34,575 bases of DNA from a bacterium (GTDB lineage Bacteria > Acidobacteriota > Thermoanaerobaculia > Multivoradales > J023). Both the position numbers and the translations under genes were made by a program. The notes beneath the pieces are model-generated. The model had not been told where the DNA came from. It did not search any database and saw only the letters and a program-made list of their open reading frames with translations. Within the stretch, counting starts at the first letter, position 1; the number at the start of each line of letters is the position of its first letter. Shown here one piece after another: positions 25,980 through 33,346 of the stretch. The stretch covers positions 1 through 34,575 of the forward strand of contig JAAELT010000007.1 of assembly GCA_024226315.1 (NCBI GenBank), in the 5' to 3' direction.

Positions 25980-28343
25980 ATGAAGACCATGAACACCAAC
26001 ACGTTTCGCTCGCCGCGAGCCGCCTGCCTCGCATGGGCCGAGATACTGCTACTGGCCTTGCTCCTGCTGGTGCCGGCGGCGGTCGTGGCCCAGGACGAGC
26101 CCGAGCCGGAGGCCGGCGAGGAGGCCGAGGCCGAAGAGCCAGACGAGGATCTGTCGTTCTTCGCCTCGACCTCGGTGACGGCGACCGGTACGGAGATCGA
26201 CACTTTCGACATCCCGGCACCGGTGATCGTGATCGACGCCGAGCGCATCGAAGAGCTCCAGCCCGACAACGCCGCTGACCTGCTGCGCGGCGAGCCGGGG
26301 GTCGACGTCAACGGCATCGGGCCCAACCAGGCGAGGCCGATCATCCGCGGCCAGCGCGGCCTGCGCATCCTCTTCCTGGAGAACGGGCTGCGCATGAACA
26401 ACGCCCGGCGGCAGAGCGATTTCGGCGAGGCCACCGGCCTGGTCGACATCGACAACGTCGAGACTCTGGAAGTGGTGCGGGGTCCGGCGTCGGTGCTCTA
26501 CGGCTCCGACGCCATCGGCGGCGTGTTGAACCTGATCACCAAGGTGCCGACCGGCGGCAGCAAACTGGGTGTCAGCCTCGGCCTTCGCTTCAGCCCCGCG
26601 GACGAGCAGCTCAAAGGCAATGTCGGCGTCTCCGGCAACAGCGACCGCTGGTCGTACGCTCTGGGCGTTACCCTGCGCAGCACCGAGGCCTACGAGGCGC
26701 CTTCCGGCGACTTCGGTGACATCACGCTCGACAACGACACGATTGTCAACGACACCGGGATCGACGACGATAGCGTCAACGCCTACTTCAGCTATCGGCC
26801 GAACGACAAGCACGCGGTGTTCTTCCGGCTCAACCGCTACCGTGCCGACGAGACCGGTTTCGGGTTCGTCGACCCGCCGTTGATCGGTGACGACAGCGGC
26901 ACCGTGGTCCAGATCCTCTACCCGTTCCAGGATTTCGACCGCTACACACTCGGCTACCAGGCTTCGGGCCTGCAGTCGGCCCTGGCCAACACCATCGACT
27001 TCCAGCTCTATCAGCAGGAGAACGAGCGCCAGCTGGCCAACAATATCTTCATCGACATCGGACCGATATTCGGCTTCGGGCCGTCTTCCGACATCGAGAT
27101 CAACTCCCTGAACTTCAGCGACCTCGAGACCACTGGCTTCCGCGGCGAGATCACCAAGATCGTCGGCGAGAAGCAGGTGCTCACCTACGGCGCGGAGTAC
27201 TACGAGGACGACTCTTTCAACACCGACTTCTCGACCACCACCCAGACTTTCCGAGCGCCGTTCCCCTTCGGCCCCGGCTGCGACTTTCTCGGTCCTCCGT
27301 TTTTCTTCTTCGAGTGCGCCTTCGTCGACACCGACGACGTAGCCAACTCACCCAACGCCACCAATACGGGCCTGGGCGTCTTCATCCAGGACGAGATCCG
27401 CGCCGGTGACCGTTTCAGCGCCACCATCGGCCTGCGCTACGCGGAGACCGAGACTAACGCCGAGTCGACCCCGGGTCTGGACACCACCGGGCAAGATTTC
27501 TCCGACGACGCGGTGGTCGGCGCGATCGACCTGACCTACTCGATCAAGCCGACCCTCAACCTGGTCGGCTCCTACGCTACCGCCTTCCGGGCGCCGAACA
27601 TCATCGAGCGGCTGTTCAACGGCCTCACCCCCGAAGGGCTGGGCTTCCAGGTGCTCAATCCGGATCTGGTCTCCGAAGAGAGCGAGAACGTCGACATCGG
27701 CCTCAAATACCGTAGCCGCCGAGCGTTCTTCGAGGCCATCTACTTCGACACCGAGATCGACGACGCGATCGTCCAACGCACCTTGACCGACGATGAGATC
27801 GCCCAGTTACCGCAGGCCACCCAGGACGAGATCGACCAGGCCGGCGTCTCCTTCGTCGTGCAGCAGCGCAACGCCGACGTGCTCAAGGTCGACGGCATCG
27901 AGGTGGCCGGCGGCTTTCGCTTCGACAACGGCTTCTCGGTGGGCGGCAACTACACCCACCTCTCGGGCGAGAGCGAGTCGGGGGGCCCCGCGGCCGATCC
28001 TACTGGCGACACCTTTTCCGATAAGTGGAACGCCCACCTGCGCTACGATTCGCCGAATTACAAGTACTGGCTGGAGTACCGGGTGCGTCACAACGGCGAG
28101 GAGGACGCGGACCTCGACCCTGCCGCCGTCCCGGGCCCGCTCGGCGAGGTGTTGCCGTCGTTCACCATCCACCGTCTGGCTGCCGGGCTCACGATCTTCG
28201 AGGGCGATTCCCAGGAGCACCGCCTCGGGGTCATCATCGACAACCTGAGCGACGAGCTCTACGCCGAGTTCTCGAACGCGACGTTCTTCCGCCCGCAGCC
28301 CGAGCGGAACTTCATCTTCACCTACAACATGCGCTTCAGGTAG
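25980..28343 (+). CDS. TonB-dependent receptor, haem/transferrin-receptor-like
   Basis: This 787-residue outer-membrane protein starts at the ATG at 25980 behind GGGAGAAAA; the frame extends upstream but the signal peptide (EILLLALLLLVPAAVVAQ) fits this start. After an acidic Glu-rich linker, the plug (residues about 60-175) has SVTATGTEIDTFDIPAPVIV, NAADLLRGEPGVDVNG, RPIIRGQRGLRILFLENGLR and VETLEVVRGPASVLYGSDAI, then GGVLNLITK. The barrel follows, with FRLNRYRADETGFGF and SYATAFRAPNIIERLF, ending FIFTYNMRFR. Plug motifs are close to haemoglobin/haem receptor types, but the ligand is not proven. An extracellular loop near residues 430-460 holds two Cys in a Phe/Pro-rich stretch. It is unlike the receptor at 866 in length and detail. 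The next gene encodes a VOC protein. Confidence 0.92.
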   Translation: MKTMNTNTFRSPRAACLAWAEILLLALLLLVPAAVVAQDEPEPEAGEEAEAEEPDEDLSFFASTSVTATGTEIDTFDIPAPVIVIDAERIEELQPDNAADLLRGEPGVDVNGIGPNQARPIIRGQRGLRILFLENGLRMNNARRQSDFGEATGLVDIDNVETLEVVRGPASVLYGSDAIGGVLNLITKVPTGGSKLGVSLGLRFSPADEQLKGNVGVSGNSDRWSYALGVTLRSTEAYEAPSGDFGDITLDNDTIVNDTGIDDDSVNAYFSYRPNDKHAVFFRLNRYRADETGFGFVDPPLIGDDSGTVVQILYPFQDFDRYTLGYQASGLQSALANTIDFQLYQQENERQLANNIFIDIGPIFGFGPSSDIEINSLNFSDLETTGFRGEITKIVGEKQVLTYGAEYYEDDSFNTDFSTTTQTFRAPFPFGPGCDFLGPPFFFFECAFVDTDDVANSPNATNTGLGVFIQDEIRAGDRFSATIGLRYAETETNAESTPGLDTTGQDFSDDAVVGAIDLTYSIKPTLNLVGSYATAFRAPNIIERLFNGLTPEGLGFQVLNPDLVSEESENVDIGLKYRSRRAFFEAIYFDTEIDDAIVQRTLTDDEIAQLPQATQDEIDQAGVSFVVQQRNADVLKVDGIEVAGGFRFDNGFSVGGNYTHLSGESESGGPAADPTGDTFSDKWNAHLRYDSPNYKYWLEYRVRHNGEEDADLDPAAVPGPLGEVLPSFTIHRLAAGLTIFEGDSQEHRLGVIIDNLSDELYAEFSNATFFRPQPERNFIFTYNMRFR

Positions 28344-28355
28344 CAGATGCCACGC

Positions 28356-28386
28356 ACCTCCGCGCCGGCGTTTCCGGCGCGGAGGT
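28356..28386 (+). terminator. Strong 13-bp hairpin after the TonB receptor gene
   Basis: ACCTCCGCGCCGG (28356-28368) is exactly complementary to CCGGCGCGGAGGT (28374-28386), with the 5-base loop CGTTT. It starts 13 bases after the receptor stop. No T-run follows (next bases are CGGTGAAGG), so it may be a terminator lacking the tail, or an mRNA 3'-end stabiliser. The VOC gene starts 20 bases after the stem. Confidence 0.6.
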
Positions 28387-28405
28387 CGGTGAAGGTCATC
28401 AGAGT

Positions 28406-29329
28406 ATGAGCATCCGAGTCCTCTGTGAGACGCTGGTGATGCGCGACCTGGACGGCGCCGTGGCGGCCTGGCGGGATCTTCTCGGCTGGCGGCCGACCGC
28501 CCGGGGCGAGGTGACCGGCAAGCTGGCCGGGCTGTGGGACGCCGCCGCGGAGGAGCATCCACGGTTCGCCCTGCTCGCCAGCCCGGGCTCGGATCGGGGT
28601 TTCGTCCGCCTGCTCGAAGGCCCGGCGGACGACGAGCGCGGCACCTTCCACCACGCCGGGCTGTTCAACGCCGAGCTGCTGTGCGCCGACGTCGACGAGC
28701 TTCACTCGCGGCTCGAGGGCTCGCCCGCCTTCGCGCCGCTGTGCCCACCCACCACCTACGATCTAGGCTCGGCAGGCGGCGCGGTGTCGCGCAGCATGGC
28801 CACCCGTGGGCCCGGCGGCGCCGGCGTCTACGTCACCACCTACGTGCGGGTGCCGCCGCCGCGTACCCTGCCCCCGACCCCGCACCTGGTGTGCCCGATG
28901 TTCAATTCGGCTCTGGCGGTCGACGACCGCGAAGACGCCGAGAGCTTCTTCGAGCGGGTGCTCGGCCTCGGCCGGCGTTTCGCCGGCTATTTTTCCGAGC
29001 CCAACATCAACCGCCTGCTCGACCTGCCGCCCGACGGCGGCTTTGACATGGTGGTCTACAAGGGAGAAGGCGACGGCTTGATCGAAGTGGATTTCTACGA
29101 CGAGCCGCTGCCGAGTTTCGACCCGGACCGCCTGCCGGCAGGCAACTCGTTCCTGACCCTCGAGACCTCGGACTTCGACGACGTCGTGACGCGAGCCGAG
29201 CAGGCGGGGCGACTCGCTCGGGGAGCGGTCGCGCCCGACCTCCCCCCTTACGGCGGGCGTCGAGCCGCCCTCTTGCGCGGCCCGGCAGGCACCCGCTTCG
29301 AAGTGATCGAAACAGAAGCTCCAACCTGA
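28406..29329 (+). CDS. Two-module VOC-superfamily protein
   Basis: This 307-residue protein begins at ATG 28406 (in-frame sequence further up is a shadow of the receptor gene). Module 1 (residues about 3-150) has CETLVMRDLDGAVAAWRDLL, ARGEVTGKLAGLWDAAAEEH and FVRLLEGPADDERGT. Module 2 (about 160-305) has VCPMFNSALAVDDREDAESF and FFERVLGLGRRFAGYF, then SFLTLETSDFDDVVTRAEQA and AGTRFEVIETEAP at the end. No complete H/E metal triad is evident, so it may be a binding protein or non-canonical enzyme. It is about the same size as the VOC protein at 20112-21002, but the two are not close copies. It lies just after a strong hairpin and before a secreted protein gene with a GAGGAG ribosome site. Confidence 0.8.
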   Translation: MSIRVLCETLVMRDLDGAVAAWRDLLGWRPTARGEVTGKLAGLWDAAAEEHPRFALLASPGSDRGFVRLLEGPADDERGTFHHAGLFNAELLCADVDELHSRLEGSPAFAPLCPPTTYDLGSAGGAVSRSMATRGPGGAGVYVTTYVRVPPPRTLPPTPHLVCPMFNSALAVDDREDAESFFERVLGLGRRFAGYFSEPNINRLLDLPPDGGFDMVVYKGEGDGLIEVDFYDEPLPSFDPDRLPAGNSFLTLETSDFDDVVTRAEQAGRLARGAVAPDLPPYGGRRAALLRGPAGTRFEVIETEAPT

Positions 29330-29343
29330 CGAGGAGACGAACC

Positions 29344-30054
29344 ATGCAACGTGGACGAAATATTTTGAGTTTGGTTCTCGCAGCGGCGCTGGCCGTCGCG
29401 CCCGCGCTCGCGGGGGACGACGGCGAAGGCTCCGTCGCTCTCGACGGCACCTGGACGATGACCATCCAGGGCAAGGCGCCGCCCGGCAAGAACTTCGCCA
29501 GCCTGAAGTTCGATCGCCAGGGGGACGAGACCGTGGTGATCATGACGGGCAAGGGCGGCGAGCTCCGGAGCGCCTGCGAGGCGAACGGAGAAACCTTGCG
29601 CTTCGAGCACGTCACGCCGGGGAAGAAAGCCACCATCATTGTCTTCGACGGCCGGGTGCAGGGCGACCTCATGGGCGGCGAGGTCGACATGGGCAAGCGC
29701 GGCAAGTCGCAGTGGCAGGCGATCCGCGAGGGCGAGGGCGTGCTCGACCTCTCCGGCACCTGGACCTTCTTCCAGAAAGGGCTGCCGCGCGACTACACCA
29801 ACCTCACCAAGCTGCACTTCTCCCAGCAAGGCCCCAACCTGGTCGCGACCTTCACCACCGGCAAGGAAGAGACCGTGTGCCAGGGCTACCTCGACGGCGA
29901 CTCCCTGGGGTTCGAGTACTCGCGTGCCACCGGCGACGGTCAGACGGTGGGAGCGAATTATGTCGGCGGCGTCTCCGGAGACATGATGCGGGGCGAGGTC
30001 GACATGGGAGAGGGCGGCAAGAGCACCTGGCAGGCGACGCGCGACGACGGCTGA
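29344..30054 (+). CDS. Secreted protein with two tandem about 100-residue repeats
   Basis: This 236-residue protein has a signal peptide (ILSLVLAAALAVAPALAG, cut near residue 24). Residues about 33-128 and 136-233 are two copies of one beta-rich module, both opening L(D/S)GTW, having an L-x-F-x-x-QG strand, a G-x-x-L-x-FE strand, and ending GD-x-M-x-GEVDMG-x-x-GKS-x-WQA-x-R. The shape suggests a small beta-barrel or lipocalin-like binding fold, but I do not recognise a named family. One Cys per copy (C78 and C179) falls at equivalent positions, so a disulfide or shared ligand site is possible. It follows the VOC gene by 14 bases and precedes a PD40 lipoprotein. Confidence 0.82.
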   Translation: MQRGRNILSLVLAAALAVAPALAGDDGEGSVALDGTWTMTIQGKAPPGKNFASLKFDRQGDETVVIMTGKGGELRSACEANGETLRFEHVTPGKKATIIVFDGRVQGDLMGGEVDMGKRGKSQWQAIREGEGVLDLSGTWTFFQKGLPRDYTNLTKLHFSQQGPNLVATFTTGKEETVCQGYLDGDSLGFEYSRATGDGQTVGANYVGGVSGDMMRGEVDMGEGGKSTWQATRDDG

Positions 30055-30074
30055 ACGACCCCTTGGGAGATAGC

Positions 30075-31136
30075 ATGAAGGACAGCATCAAGACGACACT
30101 TCTCGGTTCTTTGATCTGCCTGCTGGCGCTGGCAGGCTGTGGAGGCGACCCGGTGGCAGAGGCGCCCGCGGCGCCGGCCACCGAAGAGCCGGAGGCCCGG
30201 GCGGCTTTCCGTCCGCCAGCGGAAGGGACGGAGCTGCCGGTGAAGCGAGTCCCCAACCTCGGCGAGGCGGCGGAGGCGTACTTCTCGCCCGACGGCGCGA
30301 GCCTGATCGGCAACGCCAAGCTCGAGGGCGACGAGCACCATCAGGTCTACACCTGGAACCTCGACGGCACGGACATCCGGCGCATCAACGACACCGGCGC
30401 CGACGCCTGCTCCTACTACTTCCCGGACCAGCAGCGCCTGATCTGGACCTCCACCCGCGACCACCTGGACCTGCACGCGGGCAATTACTCCGACCCGGAG
30501 GACTATCCCCAGGGCTCGGAGCTCTACACCTCCGAGCTCGATGGCTCGGACGTCGTGCGGCTGACCGACAACGAGCTCTACGAGGCCGAGGTCTCGATCT
30601 CGCCCGACGGTCAGTGGATCCTGTTCACCCGCCAGATCGAAGGCCGGCTGGATCTGTGGCGCATGCGCCCCGACGGCTCGGACGAAGTCCAGGTCACCGA
30701 CACGCCGGAGCTGCAGGAGGGCGGGTCGTTCTACCTGCCCGACTCCGAGACCATCCTCTATCGGGCATGGAAGATCTCGGACCAGGGGCAGCGTGGCATG
30801 CCGATGACCGTCTTCACCATCAAGCACGACGGCACCGACCTGCGCCAGATCACCCACGAGGACGGCACCAACTGGGCGCCCCATCCGGCTCCCGACGGCA
30901 AGCACTTCGCCTTCGTCAAGATGCTGCCGCCCCACAACTTCGAGATCTACCTGATGAACCTCGAAACCGGAGAGCAGTGGCGTCTGACCCACAACGACGC
31001 CTTCGACGGCTTCCCCGCCTTCTCGCCGGACGGCAAGACCCTGGCCTTTGCCTCCAGCCGCGACGCCGCGCCGGGCGAGCGCAAGCTGTTCGTCCACACC
31101 ATGGACGTGTCGTCGCTGGGCCTCGGGGCGGGGTAG
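30075..31136 (+). CDS. PD40 (TolB-like) beta-propeller lipoprotein
   Basis: This 353-residue protein starts at the ATG at 30075; upstream in-frame sequence is a shadow. The lipobox LALAGC at residues about 18-23 predicts lipidation and a periplasmic or outer-membrane place. The rest contains five or six WD40-like PD40 blades with motifs such as AYFSPDGASLIGNAKLEG, VSISPDGQWILFTRQIEGRL, PHPAPDGKHFAFVKM and PAFSPDGKTLAFASSRDAAP alternating with LDGTD, LDGSD or PDGSD turns. Such propellers usually serve protein-protein contact or scaffolding; some are dipeptidyl-peptidase-type N-domains, but no peptidase domain follows here. It is the last plus-strand gene of this group and converges with the electron-transfer operon 22 bases on. 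Confidence 0.88.
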   Translation: MKDSIKTTLLGSLICLLALAGCGGDPVAEAPAAPATEEPEARAAFRPPAEGTELPVKRVPNLGEAAEAYFSPDGASLIGNAKLEGDEHHQVYTWNLDGTDIRRINDTGADACSYYFPDQQRLIWTSTRDHLDLHAGNYSDPEDYPQGSELYTSELDGSDVVRLTDNELYEAEVSISPDGQWILFTRQIEGRLDLWRMRPDGSDEVQVTDTPELQEGGSFYLPDSETILYRAWKISDQGQRGMPMTVFTIKHDGTDLRQITHEDGTNWAPHPAPDGKHFAFVKMLPPHNFEIYLMNLETGEQWRLTHNDAFDGFPAFSPDGKTLAFASSRDAAPGERKLFVHTMDVSSLGLGAG

Positions 31137-31158
31137 GGCCAGGGCCTCCCGCTCTTCC

Positions 31159-31602
31159 TTACCAGTCGTCCCCTTCATCCGGCGTGAAGGTCTCGACCTC
31201 GGCGCTGCCGCGGTGGCACATCCAGCAGGTCAGCACTTCGGGCTCGGCTTCCTCGACCATCTCCTCTTTCTCCCCTTCCTCCCCTTCCTCCTCTTCCTTG
31301 GGGAAGTAGGTGTCCCGGTTCTCGCGCAGGTAGCCGACCAGGCGGATCATGTCGCGGGTGACGACTTTGTGCTCGTTGTCGTCCTTGTGGTACTCGTCGA
31401 TGGTGTGGCAGAAGCTGCACTTGACGTCGAGCTGCTCGGTGAAGCCTCGCATGATGGTCTTGAGCTCGTCCTTGGAGATCTCCGGGTCGAAGATCTGAAG
31501 GTTCTGGAACTCGTCCGGCATGTCGCCGGTGGTGGGGACGGCCGGCAGCAGGAAGAGGGCGGGGGCGATGACGAGCGTCGCGAGCCACTTGTGTCGTTTC
31601 AT
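31159..31602 (-). CDS. Diheme cytochrome c, photosynthetic-reaction-centre cytochrome type
   Basis: This 147-residue periplasmic protein has a signal peptide (LATLVIAPALFLLPAVPTTG) and two heme sites, C62-SFC-H66 and C126-WMC-H130. The first is preceded by the helix DELKTIMRGFTEQLDVKC, where M51 is the likely distal ligand; M85 in TRDMIRLVGYLREN is placed similarly before the second. This Met-before-CxxCH arrangement is typical of the CytoC_RC family, common as single small proteins in Acidobacteriota without photosynthesis. Residues about 102-122 are an acidic Glu/Gly run. The ATG overlaps the cytochrome b stop by 4 bases, making this the last gene of the operon. It probably takes electrons from the Rieske/cytochrome b complex. 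Confidence 0.9.
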   Translation of the reverse strand: MKRHKWLATLVIAPALFLLPAVPTTGDMPDEFQNLQIFDPEISKDELKTIMRGFTEQLDVKCSFCHTIDEYHKDDNEHKVVTRDMIRLVGYLRENRDTYFPKEEEEGEEGEKEEMVEEAEPEVLTCWMCHRGSAEVETFTPDEGDDW

Positions 31603-32855
31603 GTCGGGTTCCCTTTCGATCGGTTCTGCTCAGTGCGCGACTGTGTTTCGAACCGCGACTGTGTTTCGAGGTAGTCGATCATGGCGTCGATCTGTTCTGG
31701 CGAGAGCTTTCTGCCGAAGGCGGGCATGTCCTCGCCCTTGCCGTCGCGGATCGCCGCCCGCATCTCCTCTACCTGGGTCTCGAGCCAGATCTTCTCCTGA
31801 GTCAGGTCAGGTACGTCCAGGTCGAAGGCGCGGGTTTGTGGACCGTCGCCGCTGCCGTCCTCGCCGTGGCAATCGTAGCAGTGCTCCTGGTACTGCTCGC
31901 CGGCCTGGACTCGCATGGCCTGCTCGTACATGAGCGTGGGCGGCAGCTCGCGGTCCTGCCAGACCGCCAGGCCGGTGAGCGCGCTCCAGGCCAGACACCA
32001 ACCGCCAGCGAGCGCGATCCGGAAGCCGGCGCCCCGCCGGCGCAGGAGCGGCAGGGCGTAGAGCAGGCCGAGGCCGGCGACGGGGAGCAGCAGGCTGCGC
32101 ACCCAGGGCGCCGACTCCACGTACTTGCCGAACTGGAACAGCCACAGGAAGTACCACTCCGGGCGCGGTATGTACTCGCTGTCGGTGGGGTCGGCGGGCA
32201 GCTCGAGGGGGGCCGGCCAATGCGGTGCCGCCAGGTAGCTCGCCGCCAGGGCGACCAGCGCCAAGGCGAGCCACGGGGCTGTCGCGGAATACAGCGCCGC
32301 TCGCGGACGCCAGCGCGTCCCCGAGCGCAGCAACAGGGCCAGCAGCAGCACCGCGACGAGCGGCAGGATCGAGGCGTGCAGGGTGTAGAAGCGCGGCAGG
32401 GTCGAGGCGTTGAGAAGGGGGCCGCCGCGCAGGGCGTCGGCGACGGTGGGGCCGATTCCCGGCGAGGTCTCGACGATCCCCAGGCGCACCACGGTGCCCC
32501 AGTGGGCGTTCTGGTCCATGGGCAGCAGGAAGCCGGTGAAGCACAGGGCGATCACGATCAGGTACAGCGTCAGGCCCAGCCACCAGGCCTTGCGCTCGTG
32601 GTGCCGATCGGCCAGGAAGGTCAGGAGCAGGTACGCGAAGCCGGCGACCACCAGGGCCGAGGACAGGTGGAAGTGGAAGCCGCGCAGCAGCGCGCCGAGG
32701 CCGCCGGCCTGCCGCCAGTAGAGCACCGAGGCGAAGGCTTCGTCCTCGGACGGCACGTAGCCCGCCGCCAGCGCCCAGCCGCTCGCCAGCAGCAGCAGGA
32801 GGAACACCAGGCACAGCGTGCCGGCGGCGGCACGCAGCAGCAGGAGCAGCTTCAT
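31599..32855 (-). CDS. Cytochrome b (b6/subunit IV-like) fused to C-terminal cytochrome c
   Basis: This 418-residue protein starts at the ATG at 32855, which overlaps the Rieske stop (ATGA). Residues about 1-300 form a cytochrome-b-like membrane part. H61 in RGFHFH and H160 in RFYTLH sit at the first ligand positions of the two heme helices, and PEWYFLWLFQFGKY at 232-245 is the quinol-oxidation (Qo) PEWY motif. The second ligand of each helix, normally 14 or 15 residues on, is Tyr75/Leu76 and Leu174/Leu175 instead of His. Residues about 315-400 form a monoheme cytochrome c (C326, C329, H330; M377 in DMPAF). A short ETQSR repeat lies near the end. It should oxidise quinol with the Rieske protein and pass electrons to its own heme c; loss of the second b-heme is the oddity. 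Confidence 0.9.
   Translation of the reverse strand: MKLLLLLRAAAGTLCLVFLLLLLASGWALAAGYVPSEDEAFASVLYWRQAGGLGALLRGFHFHLSSALVVAGFAYLLLTFLADRHHERKAWWLGLTLYLIVIALCFTGFLLPMDQNAHWGTVVRLGIVETSPGIGPTVADALRGGPLLNASTLPRFYTLHASILPLVAVLLLALLLRSGTRWRPRAALYSATAPWLALALVALAASYLAAPHWPAPLELPADPTDSEYIPRPEWYFLWLFQFGKYVESAPWVRSLLLPVAGLGLLYALPLLRRRGAGFRIALAGGWCLAWSALTGLAVWQDRELPPTLMYEQAMRVQAGEQYQEHCYDCHGEDGSGDGPQTRAFDLDVPDLTQEKIWLETQVEEMRAAIRDGKGEDMPAFGRKLSPEQIDAMIDYLETQSRFETQSRTEQNRSKGNPT
31636..31669. repeat. 18-nt-period tandem repeat at the 3' end of the cytochrome b-c gene
   Basis: CGCGACTGTGTTTCGA occurs at 31636-31651 and again at 31654-31669 with an 18-base period. It encodes two ETQSR units separated by Phe in the C-terminal tail, after the folded cytochrome c domain. 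It is a recent-looking in-frame duplication in a disordered tail. Confidence 0.75.
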
Positions 32856-33346
32856 CCTCGAAGCACTTGCCGCTCGGAGACTCCCGGCCGGAAGCGCTGG
32901 TAATTGACTTTCAGCCGCCGCCGCTCCACCTTCCACTCGAGCTCGTCGAGGTCGCGCGGCGACGGTCCCTCGATCGAGCGGCCCTCGGCGTCGAAGAAGC
33001 TCTTGTGGCAGGGGCAGGTGAAGCCCTCTTGCTGGCGGCGCACCAAGCAGCCGGTGTGCGGACAGACCGCGCTCAGCACCTGGAAGCTCTTGCCCTCCCG
33101 CCGCAGGTAGACCAGCTCGCGCGCCTGCTCGATTCGCCAGCGGTCGCGCCGCTCGAAGGTGAACGGCTTGCGCAGCCACTCCCCCTCGGGGATCTTGGGC
33201 GCCGAGCCGAGATCCACCCACTGCTCCTCACTACCGTCTCGCCGCGGCGGCCGCCACCAGAACGCCAGCGCCGGCAACGCCGCGCCGAGCGCCAGCGCGC
33301 CGGCCATCACCTGCCACAGACGGTCGAGAAAGCTACGCCGGTTCAA
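32852..33346 (-). CDS. Rieske [2Fe-2S] protein
   Basis: This 164-residue protein has a short twin-arginine-like N-terminus (NRRSFLDRLW) and one hydrophobic helix (VMAGALALGAALPALAFWW, about 13-31) serving as an uncleaved anchor, then the periplasmic Rieske domain. Cluster ligands are C95 and H97 in CPHTGC and C111 and H114 in CPCHKS; C100 and C113 would form the disulfide. Lys replaces the usual Gly of CPCHG. The start appears to be TTG at 33346, overlapping the upstream stop (TTGA); no ATG is available nearby that keeps the anchor. It is the quinol-oxidising partner of the cytochrome b encoded next. Confidence 0.92.
   Translation of the reverse strand: MNRRSFLDRLWQVMAGALALGAALPALAFWWRPPRRDGSEEQWVDLGSAPKIPEGEWLRKPFTFERRDRWRIEQARELVYLRREGKSFQVLSAVCPHTGCLVRRQQEGFTCPCHKSFFDAEGRSIEGPSPRDLDELEWKVERRRLKVNYQRFRPGVSERQVLRG

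Noticed and set aside
32856..33221. N-terminal extension of the cytochrome b-c frame into the Rieske gene
   Set aside because: It is low-complexity shadow of the Rieske coding sequence, and the ATG at 32855 gives the usual overlap and a sensible first helix.
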